NCBI GenBank assembly: GCA_014529385.2
Contig: CM043967.1
Span: 78,945,278 to 79,009,277 of the forward strand
DNA length: 64,000 nt
Origin: Adiantum capillus-veneris
Taxonomy: Eukaryota > Streptophyta > Polypodiopsida > Polypodiales > Pteridaceae
Reading direction: 5' to 3'
This document shows, one piece after another, positions 1-10,429 of the stretch; position 1 is the first letter of the stretch, and each line of letters begins with the position of its first letter. The position numbers were made by a program, and so were the translations under genes. The notes beneath the pieces are model-generated. The model saw only the letters and a program-made list of their open reading frames with translations. It ran no database searches and was not told the origin of the DNA.

Positions 1-61
1 CACACACGAGGAGAGGAAGGAGAGCCAGGTATGCTCCTTCCCTCTCCTCATTCTCATGTTC

Positions 62-82
62 CCTTCCCCTCTTTCTCTCTCC

Positions 83-122
<40 letters not shown>

Positions 123-137
123 TACACACACGCACAT
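62..137. repeat. (CT)n then (CA)n microsatellite
   Basis: A pyrimidine-rich CT tract passes directly into about 18 CA units. It can be read as a long Ser-Leu or Thr-His open frame, but the frame exists only because the dinucleotide has no stop codon. Confidence 0.95.
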
Positions 138-143
138 AGTGTT

Positions 144-146
<3 letters not shown>

Positions 147-197
<51 letters not shown>
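147..197. repeat. (GA)n microsatellite
   Basis: About 25 uninterrupted GA units. It sits ten bases from the preceding (CA)n tract, and together they form a compound microsatellite. Confidence 0.95.
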
Positions 198-201
<4 letters not shown>

Positions 202-229
202 AACATAAACAAAAACGCACACACACATA

Positions 230-432
230 CATAAACAAAGAATGCACACACACATTGAGAGAGGAAAAGAGAGAGAGAGCATGCATAAACAAAAAACGCA
301 TGCATTGAGAGAGGAAAAGAGAGAGAGAACATGCATAAACAAAAAACGCACACATTGAGAGAGGAAAAGAGAGAGAAAACATGCATACGATCCAAAAAAA
401 CGCACACACATTGAGAGAGAAAGAGAGAGAAA
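230..432. repeat. ~50-bp minisatellite, four units
   Basis: Four imperfect units each contain CATGCATAAACAAA, a CGCACACA block, ATTGAGAGAGG and AAAAGAGAGAGA. The last unit is the most diverged, with CGATCC replacing part of the spacer. The array looks like it grew from the neighbouring microsatellite plus unique sequence. Confidence 0.8.
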
Positions 433-483
433 CTAATTTAACGTCATAGGAAACTAATTAAAATTAAAAGACCTAAAGATCTA

Positions 484-554
484 GCCGACGAGGAGTTGAA
501 CTCAAGACCTATTATTCAAGAGGGAAATGGCATAATCAATCTATCATACTTGGC
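484..554 (-). other. tRNA-like segment (degraded tRNA or SINE head)
   Basis: Read on the minus strand, this 71-base stretch has a T-arm-like segment with loop TTCAACT closed by GAG/CTC. That resembles a pol III B box. The outer three bases at each end (GCC and GGC) can pair. The D arm and anticodon arm are poor, so it is not called a functional tRNA. It could be a tRNA-derived short repeat or chance. Confidence 0.25.
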
Positions 555-626
555 ATGGGTGATAGAAAGGCTATACCATTTATCTCTTTTTATTGGCACA
601 CACATCCACACACGCGCACACACACA

Positions 627-818
627 AGAAGAAGAGAGTTATAACGTCGTAGGAAACTATCCTAAAAGACGTTAAAGATTAGGTTAGATGTAGACTTACG
701 TTAAATTAGATTTAGGTTTATTTAAGTTAAATTAGATTAGATTTAGGTTTATTTTTAATTAGATTTACGTTTATTTACGCTAGATTTAGATTTACGTTAT
801 ATTAGATTAGATTTAGGT
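627..818. repeat. direct repeat, left copy (TAACGTCGTAGG / TTAGATTTAGG block)
   Basis: After a CA tract comes AAGAAGAAGAGAG, then ACGTCGTAGGAAACTATCC and AAAAGACGTTAAAGATTAGG, then an AT-rich stretch built from TTAGATTTAGGTTTA and TTACGTTATATTAG words. The same order reappears at 1259-1460. A weaker third version of the TAACGTCATAGG segment lies near 439. The two good copies bracket the HMA pseudogene. Confidence 0.8.
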
Positions 819-828
819 CTCCATAGAC

Positions 829-1179
829 TGCGATGCCTGCATGAAGCAGGTGAAGAAAGCCCTCAATGGAATATAGGGTATTGCTGGCTTCACTCATGGT
901 GGGCTCCGTCGATCCAAAAGTACTGGTGAAATGTCTTCAGAAGATAGGGAAGAAGGTGGATCTTCAGGGCGGCAAGAGTCACTACATCCCCGACACAATG
1001 ACCATCTAGACAACCTCTAGTCATTCAACATCAACTTCAAAGTTAGTAACAAGAGCAAGAACGGTCTAAAGGGCCAATTGCTGTCGTCAGATGTGGATGG
1101 AGATGAGGCAGCGTCACCGCCAGAAGTTAACTCTCACATCTTTAGTGATGAGAATGCCAACTCTTGCCGAGTTATGTGA
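829..1179 (+). pseudogene. HMA-domain (HIPP-like) protein remnant
   Basis: Conceptual translation from 829 gives CDACMKQVKKALNGI, a stop (874-876) and then GI. This is the CxxC metal-binding loop and first helix of a heavy-metal-associated domain. From 908, in another frame, it gives VDPKVLVKCLQKIGKKVDLQ, the second half of the same domain. The central strand is missing. A third open stretch (1021-1176) is acidic (SSDVDGDEAASPPE) and ends at a TGA, like the linker of HIPP metallochaperones. Intact members bind metal through the two cysteines and are often isoprenylated; no CaaX box is visible. The copy is broken by a stop, a frameshift and an internal deletion. Direct repeats on both sides suggest the fragment arrived as an insert. 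Confidence 0.7.
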
Positions 1180-1258
1180 AAAATTATGTGTTAAATCAGT
1201 TTTAAGGTTCTTATAATCCCTGTTAGTTTAGTTCTTTGTTTTTAATATAACATAATTT

Positions 1259-1310
1259 ACGTTAGATTTAGATTTATGTTATATTAGATTAGACTTAGGT
1301 TTATTTAGGT

Positions 1311-1362
<52 letters not shown>

Positions 1363-1460
1363 GAAGAAGAGAGTTTTAACGTCGTAGGAAACTATCCCAA
1401 AAGACGTTAAAGATTAGGTTAGATGTAGACTTACGTTAAATTAGATTTAGGTTTATTTTT
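1259..1460. repeat. direct repeat, right copy, with (CA)n at 1316-1360
   Basis: This repeats the words of 627-818: TTAGATTTAGATTT, TTATGTTATATTAG, then a 22-unit CA tract, AAGAAGAAGAGAG, and the CGTCGTAGGAAACTATCC block. The first words lie immediately 3' of the HMA remnant, just as their partners lie immediately 5' of it. Confidence 0.8.
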
Positions 1461-2102
1461 AGTTAGATTTACGTTTATTTAGATATACGCTTATTTACGT
1501 TAGATCGAGTCCACGCAAGAATTACTTACGGTTTAGGGTTTAGAGTTAGACGAACAGTGAAAAGATCTACTGTGAAAAGATGTTAAGATGCTGTGAAGTG
1601 CTACAGCTAGAGAAGAGGCAAAGGGGTTTTGTCCACTACATGCAGTATCATGTAGACGTGGGTCTGTAGATTTCTTGTACCCACAAATATAGGTATATGC
1701 TACTACTCTATATGGGGTGCATGCAAAGGAGCTACAAAATGAAACAGAGGATATGTGTTTAAACGGAGAGCTCTATATAGATATAGGAAGTTATGCTGAG
1801 TTATGCGAGGATGAGAGAGAGATCTCTTAAAGCCACAAATATTGTATTTGAACAATTTTGCTCCGTGTTGTAAAAGCTCTGGCTCTCTAAGTACCTTCCA
1901 TGGTGTATAACGCTCTTTTCTACTCGCGCTCACATCTTTTGATTGAAAATTCTGAGTTTTCGACTTGCCTCTTCTATCACTCAATTCATTGCGTCATTGT
2001 ATTTAGATGCGTCATTACGTCATTGTATTTAATGGTCTTTGCGTCATTGTCTACTCTATTCATTCAATATAAAGTTTAAATATTCGTGTGTTTAATGCAG
2101 GT
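1461..2102. other. no gene seen; 5' flank of the CACTA gene
   Basis: AT-rich sequence with no coding signal recognised. Near 1987-2050 the word GCGTCATTGT occurs several times, with a CGTCATTGTATTTA pair. A TTTAATGCAG at 2091-2100 would serve as a splice acceptor two bases before the ATG at 2103, so a leader intron is possible. No TATA box stands out. Confidence 0.5.
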
Positions 2103-3413
2103 ATGGATGATGAGGAGTTTCTTTCTTCTTTGTCACCGCAGCAGAGACAGTGGTACGTGGAGCGTCATCGCTCTGGCGCATCATCGCGCGTTCCTACTCC
2201 ATCCGCATCTCCCTCTCTTTCGGAGCATTCGGCGCGCTCCGAAGCTTCGGCGTCGACGAGACGAGCTTCACGCTCGTCTAGACACCGGCGCTCTAGTGGT
2301 GGCGGTGGCGGTTGTTGTGGGGATTCCGCCACCGATGCCTCCACACCGCCTTGTGTTCGACGAGGCTGTTTACCCTCCCCTTCTTTGCCCGCCCCCACAC
2401 CAGCCACAACATCGCCATCTACGCCAGGTTTTGCACGGTTGACTGTTCCTAGCAGCTACACACCTCTACCTACTCCGCCAGGAGCCACCCCACTCGACAC
2501 TCCTCGCTTCGGGGCCCAGACGCTGGTGGAGACACCTGACGTCCGTACCCCCATCGACACGCCGCTAGAGACCCCTGCCGGGACACCCAGGTTCACGCGT
2601 CACCGGCCAGAGGGTTTGTCTTACTCCGTCGACTTCAGCGGCGGCATCATCATGGATGATGATGGCAAGAAGGTGATCTCGCGCATGCGTGGTCTTTGCT
2701 CTCAGCTGTTTAGACACTACATACTAAAAAAATGGAGTGAAGTACCAAGTGATTTAAAAAACAGAGTCATCAGCATACTTCATGATGAGTTTCCCGTTCC
2801 AACACGGGATCAGCGCTTCAATGAAGACCTGATGAAGATTCGAATGCGCGAATACTGCAAACACAAGCGTTTCGAAGTGCAAAAAGAAATCAAGAATGGG
2901 TGGAACAGGCCAGATTGGCTGGCCAAAGAAGATTGGAAGAATGCGAAGAAAGCAGCGCGCGAGAATCCCGACAAGTGGAAGCAAAAAAAGGATGCAGCCA
3001 GAGCGCGAGTAGAGGCAGGGAGCTCGCACCACTTGGGGAGCGGTGGATGGGCATCATTTGAGGCCGATTTTGTAAGTGTTTTCGCATTGCTCTTTATGTT
3101 CGATAGTTTAGGGTTTATGAGTTTTTTAATTCTAACATAATGAAATCTTTGTATGTTTTGACAGTGGTCGATGACAGGACGTGATCCCACACCGTACAAG
3201 CGCGAGTACGCAGGCAGGAAGGGCTTAAACGCCCTGATGGACATTCTCAGTTCTCGCGGCGGCATGGTTAGTATTAGGGTTTATTCTTTTCTATTTTTTG
3301 TATTGTTTTATAAATGTCGTTATATGTTTATACTTACTGAAAGCTGTCTTATTGTCTTTTTTTTGCAGAATCCGACAGATACGCCGCTTGGACGCGATGA
3401 GACGTCTGACTAG
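2103..3413 (+). CDS. CACTA-type transposase-associated protein (Transposase_24-like), three exons
   Basis: The exons are 2103-3071, 3165-3266 and 3369-3413, separated by GTAAGT...ACAG and GTTAGT...GCAG introns, both in phase 0, giving about 371 residues. The N-terminal third is low-complexity Ser/Pro/Thr/Arg with repeated TP motifs. From about residue 185 it has the plant En/Spm Transposase_24 layout: WSEVPSDLK, a basic helix, a WLAKEDWKNA stretch, KWKQKKDAARARVE, then SSHHLGSGGW. In CACTA elements such a second ORF is a TNPA-like DNA-binding partner of the main transposase. The partner (Transposase_21) is not seen. The first reliable start is the ATG at 2103. The 3' terminus of a CACTA element 600 bp downstream supports the assignment. 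The reading frame is intact, so the element may be young or constrained. The exon is GC-rich against AT-rich flanks. Confidence 0.72.
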
Positions 3414-3730
3414 ACAACGTCAGTTTAGCCGTAGCTAGATAACATTATTTTAGGGTTTCTCATAGCTTATGTATCATGAGACGGATTTTATACGTCTTTT
3501 TGAACCATGTATATTATTACATTTGTCACCGCAGTTTCTTTTGCCAATCAATTCTTTATGCCTATGATGTTGTACAATTGTCATTATTACATTTCCCAAT
3601 CAATTCATTTTGCCTATGATGTGTACAATTGTCAATTTTGCAAACAATGCGTCTTGTGGGTGACTATTTTGGGTCTATTATCTACCCTTGCACTTTTTTT
3701 AAAAAGTGAATCAAGTACAATATGATTGAT
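3414..3730. other. AT-rich 3' flank of the CACTA gene
   Basis: This holds the probable 3' untranslated region. The phrase CAATCAATTC.TTTTGCC followed by TATGATGT and GTACAATTGTC occurs twice (around 3545 and 3598), a short diverged tandem duplication of about 50 bp. No other gene is visible. Confidence 0.5.
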
Positions 3731-3760
3731 GGGTGGCAGGGCATTCAATGCCCTGTCACC
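3731..3760. repeat. near-perfect 14-bp inverted repeat
   Basis: GGTGGCAGGGCATT and AATGCCCTGTCACC flank a single C, forming a tight stem with one mismatch. It lies just inside the subterminal repeat block of the CACTA element, so it may be part of the transposase-binding region. Confidence 0.7.
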
Positions 3761-3775
3761 AAAAAGAAATTCTCT

Positions 3776-4023
3776 CGAGCGTCGCTATAACCGTCGCTAT
3801 TTATGGCTCTGTAGAGTCGTTATGAGCGTCGCTATAGTCTTCTGTGTAAACGTCGCTATAACCGTCGCTATGAGTGTCGTTATATAGAGACGCTCATAGC
3901 GACGCTTATAGCGACGCATATAGCGACGCTCGTAGCGACGGTTTTAGCGACGCCGGGGGTTATAAAAACCCAGTGTATTTCCGTCGCTAATAGCGTCACA
4001 AGAGCACACAACCTCTTGTAGTG
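3776..4023 (+). mobile_element. CACTA 3' subterminal repeats and terminus
   Basis: Six copies of CGTCGCTA(T/A) and five inverted copies (TAGCGACG) face each other around a centre near 3886. The block ends with ACCTCTTGTAGTG, the complement of the CACTACAAGAGGT start typical of plant CACTA elements. The next bases, GAT, would be the 3-bp target duplication. The matching 5' terminus was not found in the window, so the element is 5'-truncated or begins upstream. The right flank is a gypsy integrase gene, which marks the insertion site. Confidence 0.85.
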
Positions 4024-4845
4024 GATCCCTCACACTCACATGTCTCTGTACAACCACATCAACATGTCTCTGCATCAATGCGCAGATAAAAACTCCAACA
4101 CACAGAGTTCCACCCCTACTGAGGAAGAGCTTAAGTGATGGAAGATTTTTTTCATTGATGATGGTGACTTACTCCACAAGGGTAGAGTATGTGTGCTAAA
4201 GGACTCAGACACTAGGCGCCAAATATTATTTGAGTGTCACGATAGTACAAGTGCTGGTCATCCATGTATTCGTAAGACATATGCCTTAGTTCGGCGGTAA
4301 TTTTATTGACAAAGCCTACATCATGATGTTCAAGAGCACGTACTAAACTGCCAACAATGCCAAGTAAATAAGGTAGAGCGCCTCCAGGTAGGTGGCCTTT
4401 TACACCCTTTAGAGATTCCACAAGGTAAGTGGGAGAGTATCTCGATGGATTTTATAGTAGGACTACTACTACAAATCGTGGCCATGATGCCATATGGGTA
4501 ATTGTAGACAGTCTAACAAAGATGGGTTAATTCATTCCCACTAAGACTACGGTTAAGATGTTGGAATTAGCATGGCTATTTGTAGAGCATATATATAGAT
4601 TCTACGGTCTTCCATCTAGTATCATTAGTGACAGAGATCAAAAGTTTGATAATCACTTCCAGAGAGCTGTGTTTCAAAATTTGGAACTACACTTAATCTT
4701 AGTACGGATGATCATCCAAAAACAGATGGTCAAACCGAAAGAGTTAATCAAGTGCTAGAGGATATGCTATGAGCATATGTTAGCAAGAAGCAAACCAATT
4801 GGGAAGACTACTTACCTATATTGGAATTTTCTTATAATAGTTAAA
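4024..4845 (+). pseudogene. Ty3/gypsy integrase remnant
   Basis: Translation, with frameshifts, gives the pre-integrase zinc-binding HHCC region (HDSTSAGHP, then LNCQQCQ) and the core: [13 protein letters not shown] with the first catalytic Asp, GLPSSIISDRDQKF with the second, and a QTDGQTERVNQ-like segment shifted in frame. The stretch ends in EFSYN. The 5' side is cut by the CACTA end. Several stops (for example at 4299 and 4529) show it is dead. Confidence 0.85.
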
Positions 4846-4857
4846 GCATGTGACTAC

Positions 4858-6763
4858 TACAGGGAGATTTTCATGAGTGAGTTGGAGGAAAAATTAGATG
4901 CCCATGGTCTACTTGAAAAATTTGCAGGCGTCATATTTTTGCTCAAGATTACCTGACTGAAGCACTTATTGCCAAGGTGTTTGATGTGCCTACTGCTGAA
5001 GATAATGAAGTCAATAAAGCCACATAAAAGGATATGACAAAAGATTTTCGGCCATCTTAGGGTGACAGGCACTACTATCAACTATGAGGCATGAAGAATC
5101 AGGTCAGGCAGTAACAGGTCAGATGGATTATTGAAAGGGTGTTTTTGTTGGTCAAATCAAAATACACAAGTAGGAAAGACTATGGAATAGTGCTGGTAGT
5201 TGAAGGTGGTAGACAAATTGGATGGGCCAATATCCTCTTTGACAGAATCAAATTTGAGATTTACACCAAGCAAAGAAGAAAAGAAAAAACAACCAAAGTG
5301 GGTCCATACTTGGCAGCAGTTTTTCAATATGTCAATAACAAAAGATCGAATCTTGCAGGGGAAGAGCTTTCTATCACCAAAAAAAATGATTAAAGACTCA
5401 AGGTCTGCACAAAGAAAGGAAAAGAGGCAAAAACTACAACATGACAAGAAGCCTTTGCAATTGACAAAGGATTTGGACATATTGATGGTTGTAGGTTATT
5501 CAAAGAAAGAATCTTTAGATACAATAAAATTTAAAGTAAAGTTAGATCAAGAATTTGGAGATTTGTTTCCTGAGTCTACAGTTCAAAATCCTTGTGTCAG
5601 ACATGCAATCCCCGTGACATTGAAAATAGGTATCAAACTCAGAAAATTGAAGGGGAAACTTACAGGGGAAGTGCATGTACTTGTAGTTGGGGAATCTACA
5701 GTTCAAAAGATTGGCATGTCTAAAGAAAATTTTCCAAAATGTATCTTTAAATGAGGTGCAAACTGCATTGGGTGTAGTAAAGGAGTATGTTGAACAACAA
5801 GCAATGGATTTTACCTTGTTGAGTAGGGAAAATGAGGGATTGCACAATGAGCTGAAGCAGATCAAAGACGATGCACTAAAGGAAAAGAAGACTCAATCTG
5901 AAGTGGAAATTTTATAGCAGCAGCTCAAGAAGTTGACTGATAGCCAAGAGCTCATGAAAAGGAATTAGCAGTGTACAAAGAAAAGACTTCAGAAAGAATT
6001 ACACAGTGGAAAGATGAATGGCAAGGTGTAATACAGGGGTAGTTGACTGAAATGACAAATTTGAATGATACACTTGAGAGCAGTAACAGGTTTTTATTGA
6101 AAAGAGTTACAACATGCAGAAGAGTGGAAGAAAAGATCACGCAATTGGCAGAAGAAGAGATAGATATAGAAGGTTGGTATTTAGCTTCAGCTGATGTGGA
6201 AAAAATGAAGACTTAGATAATGGAATACATGAAAGGAGTGTGGGAGCAGATCAAACTCAAAATGTATGATGTGGTTAGTAAACCATATCAGATGTTTGCA
6301 GAAGAAGAAGCCAAAGAGGAGAATTTGTTTGTGCAGAGGTAGCTTGATGAACTGAAGAAGAAGTATGAGGAATTGCAATTGCAGTTGCAGTTGGATCAAC
6401 AGAAAAGTCATCAACTTGAACAAGTGGTTACTCAGAGTGATACTGTAATGCTGGAGCAAACTGAAACAGGAATAGTTAACTGAAGGTGCAATCACAGTTC
6501 CAATTGCAGTTGTAGATGAAGAAGCAGGTGTTGCAGATGGACAACAATAGTTTAAAGATCCAATATTGTCTATTGTGAATGAGATACTCACTAGAGAAGA
6601 TGTTGAGGTTGTAATGAAAGAACCTAAATCTGAAGTGAATGCAGGATTTGGTAAAGATGGTAAGGAAGCTACAACAAAAGGGGAAATTTCAAAGCAACCT
6701 AAAGTTAAAGATCATGTTGATGTTGAAATTTTTGTTCAAGGGATGGGTTCTCACAATATTTGA
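4858..6763 (+). pseudogene. eroded Gln/Lys/Glu-rich coiled-coil coding region, unrecognised
   Basis: The plus strand carries a chain of open stretches: 5200-5754, 5687-5917, then heptad-like runs through 6480, and 6566-6763. The products are basic at first (KEEKKKQPKW) and then coiled-coil (ENEGLHNELKQIKDD, LDELKKKYEELQLQLQ). Most of the stops in the coil are TAG where the local pattern would read CAG, for example at 5915, 6036, 6213 and 6340. The family is not recognised. It may be a retroelement gag-like protein or a captured host coiled-coil gene. Gypsy integrase fragments flank it in opposite orientations. Confidence 0.5.
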
Positions 6764-7439
6764 GAAACATTGCCCACCAAGTGTGCGAGGTGTTAGTGCC
6801 TGATGTGTCAGGGCACTTAATTTTTGATTGTAACTAAGGCCTTAGCTTTAAGCCTTCCAAATGATCCGCGGGCTCTTGTAGATGGAAGAGACTGCAACAA
6901 TGGTACCTATAATGGCTATGGAAGCTCTGCAGCACAAAACTACCAAAAAGAGAGATAAAAAATGCAGCTCCTGAACCGTAGCTCAAATGAGATTTTTGAT
7001 GGCTTGAATGGTGCCAAAAGGGGGATAAAACCCTAGGGCGCCTGGTGGAAACGCTCTCAAAAAGCTGAATTTGCCGATGCCAAAGTTGGAACCCTGTTTG
7101 CACTCTTAAAAGTGGTGCGCATGTGAAAGCAATTTTGGGAACGAAACAGCTCTGATATTAAATGAAGAAGAGGATCCGGGAGCACAACAGAAGAGGAAGA
7201 GGAATACGCACACACACTCACACACACACCACCATAGCCACGCACACAGGTTGGAGGGGGAGAGCCAACACACACTGTGTGCCCCATTTCTTTCTTCTCT
7301 ATCTTATGCACTAAGGCACAACACACATTGTACTTAGTGTTAGTGGCTCATACAAGTGTATAGTTTACAACACTTAGGGTTAGTATAGCAGTTAGTGATG
7401 GGCGGTCGGCCACATGGCCATTAAACCTATCATTGACCT
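6764..7439. other. no gene seen; possible LTR material
   Basis: This holds GTGTTAGTGCCTGATGTGTC, a CA-rich patch (7208-7232) and a CTCTGATATT word near 7150 that only loosely resembles a reversed tRNA-Met primer site. No terminal repeats could be paired, so no element is called. Confidence 0.4.
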
Positions 7440-8375
7440 CCAGGGTTTCTCTTGGCATGACATTACTCCCCCTTGGAGAAGTGTTTTCGTCCTTGAAAAC
7501 AAAAGTGGGAAACTTCTTCTTAAGAACATTAATGTTTTCCCAGGTGGCACCTTCCTTAGGTCGATCTTTCCACTTGACTAAAGCTTATCAACATACATGA
7601 TGGCACGTAGGTAAATCACGATAGTTCAAAATATGCTCATGTTCATGCGATTGGGTAGGAGGTTCAATGAAATCAAACAAAATCTGCTGGTCAATAACAT
7701 TGTTGTCCCCATCCAAGCGTTTACTTAAACGACTTACATGCAATACCGGATGAATACGAGAATGTGTTGATAATGAGAGTTTGTAAGCTTAATCACCAAC
7801 TTGCTTGAGTATCTTGAAAGGTCCACAATATCTTGGCAATAATTCAGGTGTTGGCCTAGTCTTCATACTTTCTGAATGCTCTGGCACACGCAAAAATACC
7901 TCTTCCCCTTATATGAAGGTAACTTGCCGACGTTTCTTATCAACGTACTTCTTATACTGATCATGTGCTTGTCGGACATTTTGACGAGTGAGTTTTAGCA
8001 TATCCATATGGTCTTGGATAAAATCCTTAACCTGTTGGAGCCGTACATGAGCATGAAAGGACTAAATCCAGTTGTGACATGCTTAGCACTATTGTAAGCA
8101 AACTCAAGAAGAGGTAGATATTCTTCCTAGTCTATTTTTTTCTTGCTAATATGCTCGTAGCATATCCTCTAACACTTGGTTGACGTGTTCAGTCTGACCA
8201 TCCATTTCCGGATGCTCTGTTGTACTTAGGTTGAGTTGTGTACCCAATCGTTTAAACACAACCCTGCGAAAATGACTGTTAAACTTGGGATCACGATCAC
8301 TTACAATATTACTTGGAAATCCATACAACTTGTATAGATTGTCCACAAATAACTTAGCTAACTCTGGATTCAACG
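7440..8375 (-). pseudogene. Ty3/gypsy integrase C-terminus with chromodomain-like tail
   Basis: Reading leftward, 8373-8146 encodes the integrase core: GFPSNIVSDRDPKF, then TEHPEMDGQTEHVNQVLEDM. The following frames give EEYLPLLEFAYNSAKHVTTG, the GPFKIL...DAYKL-type barrel, HPVLHVSRL, and a tail ALVKWKDRPKEGATWE with KKFPTFVFKDEN, which resembles the chromodomain-like end of chromoviruses. It belongs to the same gypsy family as 4024-4845 but in opposite orientation and covering the part missing there. Frameshifts and stops occur throughout. Confidence 0.82.
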
Positions 8376-9667
8376 TGCATTTTTATGATTTTAACTACCA
8401 ATGCATATGGTGAATAGTACAATGGATAAATAACCCATTGTAATTACTTGAATGCCTTGCCTATAATAGAATGAGAAATATAATCACATCTAGGTACCAA
8501 CCTTGAAACATTTTCATTAACAGAGTATAGTATTGCTATAAGTGTAAACAACCATCCATCAATGTTGTTTACAATACTTGTAACCTCAACAAGTCTGTAC
8601 TTAGTACCCAGAAATTTCTGGCCATCAAAATTGTTCCTCATACTGTGTGCTCAAGATGGTCAAACCAATGGATGTGACCAGCACTCTAGGGATGCTGTCG
8701 CGACACATCATTAGGAAACAGGTGCTAGTGTCAGTCCCAGAGACTCATATTCTCCACATGTGGAATATGTCTCAGAAGATGATGTCAAGAAAAGTGACAT
8801 CTAGCAAGTACCTTATGTACTTGTGTGTGGAGATAATTGTAAACACTCAGCAACCCTCATATAATTTGCTCAACATTGGCTCCAAAATCCATAAGTACTT
8901 GGACCATGTTGCACACCTTGTGACTAACAACATATGCCAAACAAAATGCTACCATGTAGATTTGTAACTGTTGCAATAGGAGACGAACCCATCATGATAT
9001 TATGATGAACAGGTAAGAAAGAAAGTCACACTACTTTCTCAAAATGCTATGCTCATACATGACCTTGTCATGCGACTGAAGAGCAAATACATCCCACGTG
9101 TAGAGCGTAACCAAACTTAACCAAATCAGATGCTTATGATGAGTTTAAAAATAGGTTACACTTGCCTAGCTGCCCAATGCATCTTTCCACTTGGAAAGAT
9201 ATATGACCAAAATTCCTTTGACTTGTGAAACACTAAAAATAGAGATTAGTGAAGATAAAGAAATTTAAACTATTAATTGTGGGTGTTGCCTTTGCAATCC
9301 AAACCCTTGGGTTTGCTGTTGGCAATCCAAATTTGTGGGTGAGGATCTAGCAGGTTTTAAACACCTTTTCTTGAAATTACAATTGTAAAGAGGTCAATAA
9401 ATGAATAATCAACACGTATAAAGTGATTTTATAAATCACAAGTGGGGTCATACCCCTAGAAACTATACTCTCAAAGCTACATCTAGTGCCTAGAAACACG
9501 AGATCCTTTCAAGTTTGGAATTGTATTCACAATGGCATATGTGCTAGACATAAAAGTATAGCCGTGCTGTTTGAAACACATATCGCATCCATACACCATG
9601 GTATAGAAAAGGCTATACAAATTTTAAATCATCAAAAATTCAGTATGATCCTTGCACTTAAAGTACG
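8376..9667. other. no recognisable gene
   Basis: Moderately AT-rich sequence. Two unassigned open stretches occur, 8444-8641 on the minus strand and 8647-8967 on the plus strand. They meet head to head, show no known motif and have no splice or promoter context that would support them. Confidence 0.4.
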
Positions 9668-9852
9668 TGGACACAAGGACTCGGTACAATCTCCCCGCAT
9701 GCAAGAGTGAGCATTTCTCTCTTGCACGTATTTACTTATAGATTTCTTGAATGCTAAAAAATGAGTACACACTATCCGATTGGACACAATAATGTTCATA
9801 GCTCATAAAGAGCACTTGAATAATAAAATGTATATAAACAATTTCCTATTGC
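9668..9852 (-). mobile_element. LTR fragment of the LARD family
   Basis: This matches the middle of the LTRs at 52,368 and 58,039: GACACAAG, AATCTCCCC, GCAAGAGTGA, CTCTTGCACGTATTT, ATAGATTTCTT, then AAAGAGCACTTGAATAATAA and AATGTAT. Both LTR ends are missing. It is an independent, diverged copy in the same orientation as the complete element. Confidence 0.75.
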
Positions 9853-9902
9853 CACAAATCCACCAATCTCGGCGGCTTGAAGTTCATGGATCACAGCCAT
9901 TG

Positions 9903-9906
<4 letters not shown>

Positions 9907-9940
<34 letters not shown>

Positions 9941-10041
9941 CCAACTACTTGCTACACACACACACCATCCATATCTCTCCCTAAACTCCACTCATCATCA
10001 CTTTCACCATGAAACCCACCTTATAGATGTGGAAAGTACCG

Positions 10042-10090
<49 letters not shown>

Positions 10091-10098
10091 ATCTCTCT

Positions 10099-10137
<39 letters not shown>

Positions 10138-10242
10138 CAATCAATTCATAGCATGCAGCTGGTTGCACCACCCTTCTATAGCTCATCATCTCTCAACAAA
10201 CACACACACACACACACACACAAAATGTGTGTGGCAGACCAG

Positions 10243-10298
<56 letters not shown>
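9907..10298. repeat. cluster of (CT)n and (CA)n microsatellites
   Basis: CT tracts occur at 9907-9936, 10044-10088, 10101-10132 and 10243-10297, with a CA tract at 10200-10221. They are separated by short unique spacers. The long Ser-Leu frames they create are artefacts. Confidence 0.95.
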
Positions 10299-10299
<1 letters not shown>

Positions 10300-10429
10300 G
10301 CTAGGGTTTTGCCAAACTTCTGCTGCCACAACTCCCCGCTAAGCGCAGGGAAGCGCCTTGTGGGGGGGTTACATTCTAGCTTCTGTCCTCCTCATGCCAG
10401 TGCCAACTCTATCGAGCTCGTCACTGCTG

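Noticed and set aside
1529-1545. Telomere-like GGTTTAGGGTTTAG
   Set aside because: Only two units occur, within AT-rich TTTAGG words that are frequent here. It does not indicate an interstitial telomere.
7149-7162. A reversed tRNA-Met primer site (CTCTGATATTA)
   Set aside because: It matches only in part, and no LTR pair can be placed around it; coding on either side is in the wrong sense.
8647-8967. 106-residue plus-strand frame
   Set aside because: It has an ATG and a stop but no recognisable domain. The surrounding sequence shows no coding features, and neighbouring frames are equally open.
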